This document shows, one piece after another, positions 51,593 through 60,222 of a DNA stretch of 64,000 nt. The stretch lies in the NCBI RefSeq assembly GCF_900582195.1, contig NZ_UTHA01000311.1:1-64000 (forward strand). Direction: 5' to 3'. The position numbers were made by a program, and so were the translations under genes. The stretch is from Pseudomonas viridiflava (GTDB taxonomy: Bacteria; Pseudomonadota; Gammaproteobacteria; Pseudomonadales; Pseudomonadaceae). The notes beneath the pieces are model-generated. The model saw nothing but the letters and a program-made list of their open reading frames with translations, was not told where the DNA came from and did no database searches. Within the stretch, counting starts at the first letter, position 1, and every line of letters starts with the position of its first letter.

Positions 51593-52909
51593 TTACCAGC
51601 AGATACCCTCGGTGCGCGTACCAGCGTCGGTGGCTTTGGCCATGAAACCGACCAGGTCGATGACCTGTTTGCCGTGCGGCGCTTGCTGCGCCAGCGGGCG
51701 GAACTTCTCGTCACGGTTGCCGAGGATGATCACGTCGGAGTTGTCGATCACCGAATCGAAGTCCGAATTGAGCAGGGACGACACGTGCGGGATTTTCGAC
51801 TCGATATAGTCTTTGTTCGCGCCGTGAACACGGGCGTACTCGACGTTGCTGTCGTAGATGCTCAGGTCGTAACCCTTGCCGATCAGCATCTCGGCCAGTT
51901 CCACCAGCGGGCTTTCGCGCAGGTCATCGGTGCCGGCCTTGAAGCTCAGACCGAGCAGGGCGACTTTGCGTTTGTCATGGCTTTCAACGATGTCGAAGGC
52001 GTTCTGCACTTGCGATTCGTTGCTGCGCATCAGCGAGTTGAGCAGCGGCGCTTCGACGTCCAGGGAACCGGCGCGGTAGGTCAGGGCGCGCACGTCTTTC
52101 GGCAGGCACGAACCGCCGAAGGCAAAGCCCGGGCGCATGTAGTACTGGGACAGGTTGAGGGTCTTGTCCTGGCAGACCACTTCCATCACTTCCCGGCCAT
52201 CGACGCCGACGGCTTTGGCGATGTTGCCGATCTCGTTGGCGAAGGTCACTTTGGTCGCGTGCCAGACGTTGCAGGTGTACTTGATCATCTCGGCAACGGC
52301 GATGTCCTTGCGGATGATCGGTGCGTCGAGTTCTTCGTACAGCGATTGCAGAACGTCGCCCGAAGCCTTGTCGAACTCGCCGATGACGGTCATCGGTGGC
52401 AGGTCGTAGTCGGCGATGGCGGTGGATTCACGCAGGAATTCCGGGTTGACCGCAACGCCGAAGTCGACACCGGCCTTCTTGCCCGAGCAGTCTTCGAGAA
52501 TCGGGATCACCACGTTGGCAACAGTGCCCGGCAGTACGGTGCTGCGCACGACGATGGTGTGGCGAGTGGTTTTTTCACGCAGAACGAAACCGATCTCGCG
52601 GCATACCGCTTCGATGTAGTTCAGTTCGAGGTCGCCGTTCTTTTTGCTCGGCGTACCGACGCAGATCATCGACAGGTCGGTGTCGCGAATCGCCTCGGCG
52701 AAGTTGGTCGTGCCACGCAGACGACCGGTCTGGATACCCTGTTGCAGAAGTTCGCCCAGGCCCGGTTCAACAATCGGCGACTTGCCGGCGTTGATCATGT
52801 CGATCTTGTCTTTGGCAACATCGACGCCAACTACGTCATGGCCCCGTGCAGACAGGCAACCGGCACATACTGCGCCAACGTAACCCAAACCAAATATGCT
52901 GATGCGCAT
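51593..52909 (-). CDS. algD: GDP-mannose 6-dehydrogenase AlgD
   Basis: This gene encodes 438 residues, cytoplasmic. It oxidises GDP-mannose to GDP-mannuronate in the committed step of alginate synthesis. The NAD-binding motif GLGYVGAVCAG begins at residue 7. The catalytic cysteine is C268 in GGSCLPKD. It is first in the operon and is preceded by a leader of about 465 bases from the AlgU-type promoter at 53381-53407. Confidence 0.97.
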   Translation of the reverse strand: MRISIFGLGYVGAVCAGCLSARGHDVVGVDVAKDKIDMINAGKSPIVEPGLGELLQQGIQTGRLRGTTNFAEAIRDTDLSMICVGTPSKKNGDLELNYIEAVCREIGFVLREKTTRHTIVVRSTVLPGTVANVVIPILEDCSGKKAGVDFGVAVNPEFLRESTAIADYDLPPMTVIGEFDKASGDVLQSLYEELDAPIIRKDIAVAEMIKYTCNVWHATKVTFANEIGNIAKAVGVDGREVMEVVCQDKTLNLSQYYMRPGFAFGGSCLPKDVRALTYRAGSLDVEAPLLNSLMRSNESQVQNAFDIVESHDKRKVALLGLSFKAGTDDLRESPLVELAEMLIGKGYDLSIYDSNVEYARVHGANKDYIESKIPHVSSLLNSDFDSVIDNSDVIILGNRDEKFRPLAQQAPHGKQVIDLVGFMAKATDAGTRTEGICW

Positions 52910-53380
52910 CGCAATTACCTCTGTATATATCAGGCCTTAGAGGCCGGAGTTAATGGTGTTCAGCGTTCATTAGTGCACTCGAAAGTGCGGCACGCAGGCG
53001 CCACAATGCCGTGTGCAGGCATACTAAGTTTCGAGTGTCTAAATAAGTGCACTCAAGATGTGCGCAACCAGGCCTTGTTGTTATGACTTGCCCTGTTATG
53101 CAGCCGATCTTCTTTGGAGAAGACTCTTGTGCAATCGTCTTACGCGCTCGATGTCGGGATGAAAGGCCCGTAAATCAAGCGGTTGGGTGCTCAGGCGAGC
53201 ACGTTTATAAGGGCGCGGCCATGGCCTTTGTAGGGGATATTAATGGTGCGTATCTCCTGTCCATCGTCTGTTTTGAGACTAGTTAGTCATCCAGGCAAGT
53301 TGCTGTGACAACTTGGTTACATGGCTATCTGCTCTGCGTAAGTTATCTCGTACAAACTCGGCGAGAATCGTTACCGGTGG
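52910..53380 (-). other. Long algD leader
   Basis: No credible gene is found in this stretch. It would be the untranslated leader of the alginate operon, which is long in all pseudomonads. Short open frames such as 53047-53286 on the opposite strand lack gene-like composition. Confidence 0.6.
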
Positions 53381-53407
53381 TATGAGCTATGCATTCGAAC
53401 GAAGTTC
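53381..53407 (-). promoter_or_regulatory. AlgU (sigma-22)-type promoter of the alginate operon
   Basis: On the minus strand GGAACTT-N16-TCATA matches the AlgU pattern GAACTT-N16/17-TCtga and the known algD promoter type (GGAACTT...TCCTA). It lies about 475 bp before the algD start and no other match was seen in the gap. Confidence 0.8.
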
Positions 53408-53531
53408 CTGCCCGCTCATCGTGAAAACTGAAATTTCTTGAAATATTGTCAGAGATGGCACTAGTCTCAATTTGATAGCACTTTCGTTTTCGACCTTTAA
53501 TAACAGGCGAAAAATCACGTTAGATAGTTTT

Positions 53532-53575
53532 GTGCCACTACGGTGAAAAAATTTAGGTGCCACTACTGAAAAAAA
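53532..53575. repeat. Two 25-bp-spaced direct repeats upstream of the algD promoter
   Basis: GTGCCACTAC followed by (GG)TGAAAAAA occurs at 53532 and again at 53557 (last A at 53575). It is 125-170 bp upstream of the promoter, where AlgR, AmrZ or other activators bind in relatives. Helical spacing (25 bp) is compatible with paired protein sites. Confidence 0.5.
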
Positions 53576-53677
53576 TGATCAGTGTCGAGTGAAACTAATC
53601 TTAGAAAAGACAGGGAGGTTTTTCTGGCGCCAGTAAAATGGCGAAATGTGGCGAGGGTTTTTTGACATCGTGCGAGC

Positions 53678-53707
53678 TGCACGACTCTTTATAGAAAGAG
53701 TCGTGCA
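53678..53707. terminator. Perfect 13-bp hairpin after yaaA
   Basis: TGCACGACTCTTT and AAAGAGTCGTGCA pair over a 4-base loop, 12 bp after the yaaA stop. There is no T run in either direction, so termination would be weak or Rho-aided. Confidence 0.5.
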
Positions 53708-53718
53708 TTGGGCATGCT

Positions 53719-54498
53719 TTATTCGGGGGCGTGGTCGCGCAAAAACACCAGATTGTCTGGTTTCGACTGCTCGGCGCTATAGCGATAACCCTGCACATCG
53801 AACTGCTTGAGCAGGGCCGGATCGTTGATTTTTTCCTGGATCACGAAACGGCTCATCAGGCCTCGCGCTTTCTTCGCGTAGAAACTGATGATTTTGTACT
53901 GGCCGTTCTTCTGATCCTTGAACTCGGTGTTGATGATTCGCGCGTTCAGGGCTGTGCGTTTGACCGCCGAGAAGTATTCGTTGGAGGCCAGGTTGAGCAG
54001 CACGTCGTCGCCCTGATCGACCAGCGCTTCGTTAAGCCATTCGCTAATGCGCATGCCCCAGAAGGCATAAAGGTCTTTGCCACGGGCGTTGGCCAGTTTG
54101 GTGCCCATTTCCAGGCGATACGGTTGCATCAGGTCGAGCGGGCGCAGCAAGCCGTACAGGCCGGAGAGCATGCGCAGGTGTTTTTGCGCGTAGTCGAAAT
54201 CGGCTTCGCTGAAAGATTGCGCGTCGAGACCGGTATACACGTCGCCCTTGAACGCGAGCAGCGCCTGCTTGGCGTTTTCCGGAGTGAAGGCGGGTGTCCA
54301 GCTGCCGAAACGCGCGGCGTTGAGCCCGCCGATCTTGTCGGACACGTGCATCAGTTCGCTGATCTGCGCCGGCGTCAGGTCGCGCAATTGCTGGATCAGT
54401 TCCTGGGAGTGGTCGAGGTATTGCGGCTGGGTGAAGCGCTGGGTCGCCGGCGGTGTTTCGTAATCGAGGGTCTTGGCGGGGGAAATCACCATCAGCAT
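53719..54498 (-). CDS. yaaA: Peroxide stress protein YaaA
   Basis: This gene encodes 259 residues of the UPF0246/YaaA family. In E. coli it lowers intracellular free iron under peroxide stress and binds DNA. The N-terminus MVISPAKTLDYETP, the middle SGLYGLLRPLDLMQPYRLEMG and the C-terminal FYAKKARGLMSRF are the conserved blocks. The full family length is present. It is upstream of the alg promoter region on the same strand and ends in a hairpin. Confidence 0.93.
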   Translation of the reverse strand: MLMVISPAKTLDYETPPATQRFTQPQYLDHSQELIQQLRDLTPAQISELMHVSDKIGGLNAARFGSWTPAFTPENAKQALLAFKGDVYTGLDAQSFSEADFDYAQKHLRMLSGLYGLLRPLDLMQPYRLEMGTKLANARGKDLYAFWGMRISEWLNEALVDQGDDVLLNLASNEYFSAVKRTALNARIINTEFKDQKNGQYKIISFYAKKARGLMSRFVIQEKINDPALLKQFDVQGYRYSAEQSKPDNLVFLRDHAPE

Positions 54499-54597
54499 GA
54501 AGTCGTCTCCTTTAATCGTGGGGGCGATTCTAGGGGGTTGTCGGTGTTGACTCCAGCTATCAAGCCCATAGGTGATCGACGGCTGTACACAAATCCT

Positions 54598-54686
54598 GTG
54601 GGAGCGAGCTTGCTCGCGAAGAGGTCGTGCCAGTCGACTGATGTGCTAGATGACACACCGCATTCGCGAGCAAGCTCGCTCCCACA
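54598..54686. repeat. REPIN
   Basis: Inverted REP cores lie between the divergent yaaA and deacetylase-like genes. Confidence 0.9.
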
Positions 54687-54748
54687 ATGGATATGTGTTG
54701 CTGCGGGGAATGGGGCAGGATCAGCTATAGTGCCGCGCGGGTTTTGTT

Positions 54749-55888
54749 ATGGAGACATCCCTTTTGCGCATTGTTCTTTTATTCACCGCGTGGCTGTTGA
54801 GCTTCGGTGCCGTCGCGGCGCCGGGCGATGTGGCGACGCTGGATCGCAGCACCTGGCCAGAGCAGCTCAGCAATCCGACGCTGTTTGACGTGGCCTCACG
54901 GGCGGAAATCCTGATGTTCGCCCGTGGCCTGCTCGGCACCGAATCGATGGACGAAGCCGCACTGGCTCAGCGTCTGGGCCTGCGCACGGTCAATGTCGAC
55001 GCGATCAACAGCCTGCGCCAGCGTCTCTGGCAGCGGCTGTTGGCCAACTACAACTACGCCCAACAAAGCTGCGATCAGGACGCTTCTTTCTGCTTCCTTG
55101 TAGAAGACTTGCCAACGCTGCGCGAGCAAGCTGCCAAGTTCGTGGTCAGCGACGACAGCTATTACACCAAATGGGCCGAGCCGAGCCGGATCTTCCATCT
55201 GCAGTATCTGGACGAACTGATGCGCAAGGCTGCGTTATCGCCGCAGACCAGCAACGAATTCGATCGTTTCGGCGACTACGAGCGCAACGGCGACGAGATG
55301 CATGACCGGCTGTTTCTGCTGACCTTCGACAGTGCCGCCAACCTGCAACCGGACAACACCGACTGGCTCACCGAATACCTGCGCAAGTCGAACGTGAGCG
55401 GCACGTTCTTCGTGTTGGGCAAGGATATTCAGGCGCGGCTGGCCGATCGATCGGTCAGCAGCCTGCAAGCCGGGTTCTCCAAACAGTGCGTCGGCGTGCA
55501 GGGTTGGGAGTTCCGCTCCCACAGCCACTGGCAGGACTGGCAGGATTCGGTGCGGCGCAGCGCTGATCTGGTGAAGAGCAAGCTGCCGGAGAACTATGTG
55601 CCGCTGTTCCGCCCGCCTGACGGGCAGCGTCGCAGCGACGCTCAAGGCTTCTTCAACAGCCAGGGCCTGCAAGTCGCGTTGTGGGACATCGATGCCCAGG
55701 ACGGTGCCGGTAAACTCAAGGGCTCAGCGAGTGCGCAGCGGGTGCTGACCTTGATGCTGCTGTGGCGGCACGGGGTGATCAATTTCAACATGAAGCAGGA
55801 CGCGGTGAAGACCTCGTTGCCGTGGTTGATCACGCAGACCGCGCAGAGCGGTATCGGTTGGGAAGACTGTCAGGACGCGTTTCGCTGA
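54749..55888 (+). CDS. Exported polysaccharide-deacetylase-fold protein
   Basis: This gene encodes 379 residues with a signal peptide (RIVLLFTAWLLSFGAVAA). A helical N-terminal half of about 190 residues precedes a NodB-type domain. Motif 1 is LLTFDSAAN (usually TFDDG, so the second, metal-binding aspartate is serine), motif 2 reads RSHSHWQDW (usual H-S/T-x-x-H is not met), motif 3 is FRPPDGQRR and motif 4 is LWDIDAQD. Deacetylase activity is thus doubtful, and it may bind polymer or have changed chemistry. The ATG has no good ribosome site; a TTG at 54764 preceded by GGAG is an alternative. Proximity to alginate genes may be coincidental. Confidence 0.75.
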   Translation: METSLLRIVLLFTAWLLSFGAVAAPGDVATLDRSTWPEQLSNPTLFDVASRAEILMFARGLLGTESMDEAALAQRLGLRTVNVDAINSLRQRLWQRLLANYNYAQQSCDQDASFCFLVEDLPTLREQAAKFVVSDDSYYTKWAEPSRIFHLQYLDELMRKAALSPQTSNEFDRFGDYERNGDEMHDRLFLLTFDSAANLQPDNTDWLTEYLRKSNVSGTFFVLGKDIQARLADRSVSSLQAGFSKQCVGVQGWEFRSHSHWQDWQDSVRRSADLVKSKLPENYVPLFRPPDGQRRSDAQGFFNSQGLQVALWDIDAQDGAGKLKGSASAQRVLTLMLLWRHGVINFNMKQDAVKTSLPWLITQTAQSGIGWEDCQDAFR

Positions 55889-56226
55889 GAAACGGCATAA
55901 AGCCCGGAAACATTGGACTTTGGGCGATTTTTTGCAGGATTTAGGTGCAGGCGGACTTCCGACTTTAGCGGGCTACGGACAGTCCGCCAAGGGCTTTTCG
56001 TCACTCTGCAAAATAAACTTAAAAAAACCGTCAAAGTACTTTTTTATGTCATCGGTTTTGGAGTATTACGAAGACAGACCGCCGAAACCTGCAACACAGG
56101 TGGCGTCTTCCAAGACCCGTTTGTTTGCAGTCACTTGAATCTCCGCAGGTGAGATTTCGGCAGTCACTTCGAGGCGCAGCACCGCCCAGGTATTGCGTCT
56201 ACTGGCTCTGACAAAGGTGACCGAGT
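55889..56226 (+). other. Intergenic region before the PhoH gene
   Basis: This 338-bp stretch is less GC-rich than the flanks and has an A-rich tract (ACTTAAAAAAACCGTC). Two overlapping short open frames (from 55913 and 55920) lack ribosome sites and typical codon use. I see no RNA gene or repeat. It probably holds the phoH promoter. Confidence 0.45.
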
Positions 56227-57621
56227 ATGGATGATCACGGACGTAGCCCTTCCTCCAACCAGCCAATCCTTTATGTACTCGATACCAACGTATTGATTCA
56301 CGATCCAAATGCCCTGCTGAATTTCGAAGAACACCACGTCGCGATCCCGATGACCGTGCTTGAAGAGCTGGACAAGCTCAAGAGCGGGCATCACAGCGTT
56401 GCCGCCGAATGCCGCCAAGCCATCCGGCTGATCGACAAGACCTTGGGCGATGCTTCTCCGGAAGACGTCGAACTGGGCGTGCCGATCCAGCGCGGCAAGG
56501 GCGGGCCGAAGGGCTTGCTGTCAATTCTGATGAGCAAACAGGCCGAATCGAACCTGATTCTGCCCGAGCATCTGAACGACAACAAAATCATCAACCAACT
56601 GATCGACCTGCACACCCGCGATCCGAAAAAACCGGTGGTGCTGGTCACCAAAGACATCAACATGCGCCTCAAGGCGCGCGCCTGTGGCATCGATGCCGAG
56701 GATTACAGCACCGACCAACTGGTCGACGACGTGTCCCTGCTGCCCAACGGCTACCACAACATGACCGGCTCTTTCTGGGACCGCGTGAGCAAGGTCGACA
56801 CCCGTCAGGATCACGGCCGCACCTGGCATCAAGTGCAACTGATCGACAACCTGCCGGCGGTGCACATCAACGAGTTCATCATTGACGAACAGGGCTTCGT
56901 TGGCTGGATCAAGGAGATCGATGAGGCCAAGCTGCTGATCCTCGACCTGCACCAGGAACCGCTGCTGCATCAAGAAGCCTGGGGTCTCAAGCCTCGCGAC
57001 ATTTATCAGAGTCTGGCGCTGTACGCGTTGCTCGATCCGGACATTCATCTGGTCAATCTATCGGGGGCCGCCGGTTCCGGTAAAACCATTCTGGCGCTGG
57101 CCGCTGCGATCGAGCAGACCATGGTCAGCAAGCGTTATCGCCGCATCATTGCCACCCGTAGCGTGCAGGGCCTGGATCAGGAAATCGGTTTTCTGCCCGG
57201 CACCGAAGCGGAAAAAATGGAGCCTTGGCTGGGCGCCATTACCGACAACCTCGAAGCCTTGCACATGGATGACGAAAACACCCATGGCAGCGTCGACTAC
57301 ATCCTCAGCAAAGTGCCGTTGCAGTTCAAATCGCTCAACTACATTCGCGGTCGCAGTTTCCAGCAGAGCCTGATCCTGATCGACGAATGCCAGAACCTCA
57401 CGCCGCACCAGATGAAAACCATCATCACCCGTGCCGGCGCCGGTTCCAAAGTGGTGTGCCTGGGCAACCTCGCACAGATCGACACTCCTTACCTGTCCGC
57501 GACCAGCTCCGGGCTGACGTACCTGACCGAGCGCTTCAAGGATTTCCCCAACGGTGTGCACATCACCCTGCAAGGGGTGCCTCGCTCGATTCTGGCTGAA
57601 TACGCTGAATCGCATTTGTAA
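56227..57621 (+). CDS. PIN-PhoH fusion protein (PhoH2 type)
   Basis: This gene encodes 464 residues. The N-terminal PIN domain (about 14-160) starts with YVLDTNVLIHDP and has the acidic metal residues E(E)LDKL and VTKDINMR (nuclease). The C-terminal PhoH ATPase (about 240-460) has Walker A SGAAGSGKT and Walker B SLILIDEC. The joined form is the PhoH2 type, thought to act as an RNA helicase/RNase. AAAGG is 9 bp upstream of the ATG. It is a single-gene unit with its own terminator. Confidence 0.92.
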   Translation: MDDHGRSPSSNQPILYVLDTNVLIHDPNALLNFEEHHVAIPMTVLEELDKLKSGHHSVAAECRQAIRLIDKTLGDASPEDVELGVPIQRGKGGPKGLLSILMSKQAESNLILPEHLNDNKIINQLIDLHTRDPKKPVVLVTKDINMRLKARACGIDAEDYSTDQLVDDVSLLPNGYHNMTGSFWDRVSKVDTRQDHGRTWHQVQLIDNLPAVHINEFIIDEQGFVGWIKEIDEAKLLILDLHQEPLLHQEAWGLKPRDIYQSLALYALLDPDIHLVNLSGAAGSGKTILALAAAIEQTMVSKRYRRIIATRSVQGLDQEIGFLPGTEAEKMEPWLGAITDNLEALHMDDENTHGSVDYILSKVPLQFKSLNYIRGRSFQQSLILIDECQNLTPHQMKTIITRAGAGSKVVCLGNLAQIDTPYLSATSSGLTYLTERFKDFPNGVHITLQGVPRSILAEYAESHL

Positions 57622-57634
57622 CCCTTTACGCAAA

Positions 57635-57666
57635 ACCGGGCGGCCCAACAGCCGCCCGGTTTTTTT
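57635..57666 (+). terminator. Rho-independent terminator after PhoH gene
   Basis: ACCGGGCGGC and GCCGCCCGGT form a 10-bp stem with a 6-base loop and six Ts. Confidence 0.92.
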
Positions 57667-57688
57667 ATGGATAGATACACAACCCAAT

Positions 57689-57779
57689 GTGGGAGCGAGC
57701 TTGCTCGCGAATGCGGTGTGTCAGTCACCATCAATGTAGCCTGATGCAGCGCCTTCGCGAGCAAGCTCGCTCCCACAGG
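57689..57779. repeat. REPIN
   Basis: Inverted REP cores lie between the PhoH terminator and moaC. Confidence 0.9.
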
Positions 57780-57861
57780 AGATAGTGATGAATTCATAAT
57801 CAGTGATGCGGAAATTTGACCCGCAGGTTTACAATCCACGCTCCTGATCAGGAGTAATCCC

Positions 57862-58335
57862 GTGCTGACTCATCTCGATTCCCAAGGTCGCGCCAACATG
57901 GTCGACGTCACCGAAAAAGCCGTGACGTTCCGTGAAGCGACGGCCCAAGCGCTGGTGCGCATGCTCCCCGAAACGCTGCAGATGATCGTCAGCGGCGGTC
58001 ACCCAAAGGGGGACGTGTTCGCCGTGGCGCGCATTGCCGGTATTCAAGCGGCGAAGAAAACCAGCGATCTGATTCCCCTGTGCCATCCGTTGATGCTCAC
58101 CGGCGTCAAAGTCGAACTCAGCGCTGATGGCGAAGACACCGTGCGCATCGTCGCCCGTTGCAAACTGTCCGGGCAGACCGGCGTCGAGATGGAAGCGCTG
58201 ACCGCCGCCAGCGTCGCCGCCCTGACCATTTACGACATGTGCAAAGCCGTCGATCGCGGCATGACCATCGAAAGCGTGCGCCTGCTGGAGAAAGTCGGCG
58301 GCAAGAGCGGACACTTTCAAGCGGAGCAGCCATGA
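57862..58335 (+). CDS. moaC: Cyclic pyranopterin monophosphate synthase MoaC
   Basis: This gene encodes 157 residues from a GTG start with AGGAG 7 bp upstream. It converts the GTP-derived intermediate to cPMP in molybdenum cofactor synthesis. Motifs: MVDVTEKAVTFREATA at the start, KTSDLIPLCHPL (active-site histidine) and GVEMEALTAASVAALTIYDMCKA. It forms an operon with moaD (4-base overlap) and moaE. Confidence 0.95.
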   Translation: MLTHLDSQGRANMVDVTEKAVTFREATAQALVRMLPETLQMIVSGGHPKGDVFAVARIAGIQAAKKTSDLIPLCHPLMLTGVKVELSADGEDTVRIVARCKLSGQTGVEMEALTAASVAALTIYDMCKAVDRGMTIESVRLLEKVGGKSGHFQAEQP

Positions 58336-58574
58336 ACCTGACCGTGAAGTTTTTTGCCCGTTACCGTGAAGCGCTGGGCGTGGATTCGGTGAAGGTTGAA
58401 GGTGATTTCGCTACTGTTGACGACGTGCGAGCGTTGCTGGTGCAGCGTGATGGCGCTGATGTGCTGAGCGAGCAGAATCTGATGTGCGCGCGCAATGAAG
58501 ACCTCTGCCAGCTTGATGAACCCGTGGTCGAAGGCGACGAAGTCGCGTTTTTCCCTACCGTGACCGGAGGCTGA
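58332..58574 (+). CDS. moaD: Molybdopterin synthase sulfur carrier subunit MoaD
   Basis: This gene encodes 80 residues with a ubiquitin-like fold. It ends in the GG tail (PTVTGG) that is adenylated and thiocarboxylated. With MoaE it inserts the dithiolene sulfurs into cPMP. The ATG overlaps the moaC stop (ATGA). Confidence 0.94.
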   Translation: MNLTVKFFARYREALGVDSVKVEGDFATVDDVRALLVQRDGADVLSEQNLMCARNEDLCQLDEPVVEGDEVAFFPTVTGG

Positions 58575-58577
58575 GCC

Positions 58578-59030
58578 ATGGCGATTCGCGTGCAGGCCAC
58601 GCCGTTCGACCCTGGCGCTGAAGTCAACGCGATGCATGCGGCCAATGTCGGCGTCGGCGCGGTGGTGAGTTTTGTCGGCTACGTGCGCGACTTCAACGAC
58701 GGCCTGGATGTAGCGGGGATGTTCCTTGAACATTATCCGGGCATGACCGAAAAAGCCCTCGGCAAGATCGCCATCGAAGCCGAACAACGCTGGCCGCTGC
58801 TGAAGCTGGAAGTGCTGCACCGCATCGGCGCGCTGGAACCGGGCGAGCCGATCGTGTTTGTCGGCGCCGCGAGTGCCCATCGCCAGGCCGCCTTCGATGC
58901 CTGCGCCTTCGTCATGGACTACCTGAAAACCCGCGCGCCGTTCTGGAAGAAGGAAAACACCAGCGACGGCCCGCGATGGGTTGAAGGGCGGGACAGTGAT
59001 CATGCTGCCGCCGATCGCTGGAACAGGTAA
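58578..59030 (+). CDS. moaE: Molybdopterin synthase catalytic subunit MoaE
   Basis: This gene encodes 150 residues. Family blocks are VGAVVSFVGYVRD, LEHYPGM and VGAASAHRQAAFDACAFVMDYLKTRAPFWKKE with the catalytic lysines near the end (KTRAPFWKKE). It forms the heterotetramer with MoaD. It starts 3 bp after moaD. A REPIN lies after it. Confidence 0.95.
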   Translation: MAIRVQATPFDPGAEVNAMHAANVGVGAVVSFVGYVRDFNDGLDVAGMFLEHYPGMTEKALGKIAIEAEQRWPLLKLEVLHRIGALEPGEPIVFVGAASAHRQAAFDACAFVMDYLKTRAPFWKKENTSDGPRWVEGRDSDHAAADRWNR

Positions 59031-59055
59031 TTCCTGTAGCGCCTTTCAGTAGGCC

Positions 59056-59130
59056 TTCGCGAGCAAGCTCGCTCCCACATGGAATCTGCGCCGTTCACAA
59101 ATCCAATGTGGGAGCGAGCTTGCTCGCGAA
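59056..59130. repeat. REPIN
   Basis: Inverted REP cores lie after moaE. Confidence 0.9.
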
Positions 59131-59197
59131 GGGGCCATCTGCAGCACCAGAACACTCGCAGACACTCTCTTCTCCCGGATTGACGACTTGTACCTAT

Positions 59198-59220
59198 AAG
59201 TCCAATATGGATTTACAAGT
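59198..59220 (+). promoter_or_regulatory. Candidate DauR site 1, upstream of the solute-binding gene
   Basis: AAGTCCA-AT-ATGGA-TTT-AC-AAGT matches 17 of 23 bases of the site at 63191-63213 in the same orientation to its gene. The larger inverted repeat ACTTGTA-N21-TACAAGT (59186-59220) encloses it. Confidence 0.55.
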
Positions 59221-59314
59221 ACAAAAAAGCTTCAATCTTGCCGCTCGAAGCTATCCGCTTCCGGCCGCTCTTCTTCATCTTGCCAAACCAACAACAACCC
59301 GCGAGAGAACGAAC

Positions 59315-60091
59315 ATGAAGAAACTCCCCCTCATCACCGGTCTGGCCCTCAGCCTGTTGTCCTGCGCCAGCGCGTTCGCCGCCGAACAGACCCTACGCAT
59401 CGGCATCGAGGCCGCCTACCCGCCATTTGCCTCGAAAACCGACAAGGGCGAAATCGTCGGTTTCGACTACGACATCGGCAACGCTCTTTGCGCGCAGATG
59501 AAGGTCAAGTGCGTGTGGGTCGAAGGTGAGTTCGATGGCCTGATTCCTTCGCTGAAAGTGAAGAAAATCGACATGGCCCTGTCCTCGATGACCATCAACG
59601 AAGACCGCAAGAAGTCGGTGGATTTCACTCACAAGTATTACTTCACTTCGTCACGACTGGTGATGAAGGAAGGCGCCACCGTCGATGATCAGTACGCCAG
59701 CCTCAAGGGCAAGAACGTCGGCGTGCAGCGTGCGACCACCACCGATCGTTATGCCACCGAGGTGTTCGAACCGAAGGGCATCAACGTCAAGCGCTACAGC
59801 AACAACGAAGAGATCTACATGGACCTGGCGGCGGGGCGGCTGGATGCGATTTTTGCTGACACCATTCCACTGAATGACTTTTTGTCGATGCCGCGTGGCA
59901 AGGGTTACGCGTTCGTCGGTCCTGAGCTGAAGGATCCGAAGTACGTGGGCGAAGGTGCGGGGATTGCAGTGCGCAAGGGTAATGCTGAATTGGTCAGCCG
60001 GTTGAATGGCGCGATTGATGGTATTCGTGCGAGTGGCGAGTACCAGAAGATTTCCGAGAAATATTTCAAGTCTGATATTTACGGCGACTGA
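59315..60091 (+). CDS. Amino-acid ABC transporter substrate-binding protein
   Basis: This gene encodes 258 residues with a signal peptide ending in SAFA. It belongs to the family of arginine/ornithine/histidine periplasmic binding proteins (SBP type 3): IGIEAAYPPFASKTD, GFDYDIGNAL, MTINEDRKKSVDFT and QRATTTDRYATEVF. It is next to the dauBAR genes, as is PA3865 in P. aeruginosa, so it probably binds D-arginine or a related basic amino acid. No permease or ATPase gene follows, so it must share those of another transporter. It has its own candidate operator. Confidence 0.88.
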   Translation: MKKLPLITGLALSLLSCASAFAAEQTLRIGIEAAYPPFASKTDKGEIVGFDYDIGNALCAQMKVKCVWVEGEFDGLIPSLKVKKIDMALSSMTINEDRKKSVDFTHKYYFTSSRLVMKEGATVDDQYASLKGKNVGVQRATTTDRYATEVFEPKGINVKRYSNNEEIYMDLAAGRLDAIFADTIPLNDFLSMPRGKGYAFVGPELKDPKYVGEGAGIAVRKGNAELVSRLNGAIDGIRASGEYQKISEKYFKSDIYGD

Positions 60092-60100
60092 TCTACCGCT

Positions 60101-60172
60101 TTCGCGAGCAGGCTCGCTCCCACACTGGATCTGTGGCGTTCACAAATCCCCTGTGGGAGCGAGCCTGCTCCG
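60101..60172. repeat. REPIN
   Basis: One good REP core (TTCGCGAGCAGGCTCGCTCC) and one partly changed one (GTGGGAGCGAGCCTGCTCCGG) lie between the convergent solute-binding and dauR genes. Confidence 0.82.
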
Positions 60173-60222
60173 GGCGGCGTTCCGACGAAGAGGTCATTCC
60201 AGGCAACACAACTCCTGGGTCT

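Noticed and set aside
53047..53286. A 79-codon open frame in the algD leader on the plus strand.
   Set aside because: It has no ribosome site and the composition is unlike genes. It lies in the untranslated leader expected for algD.
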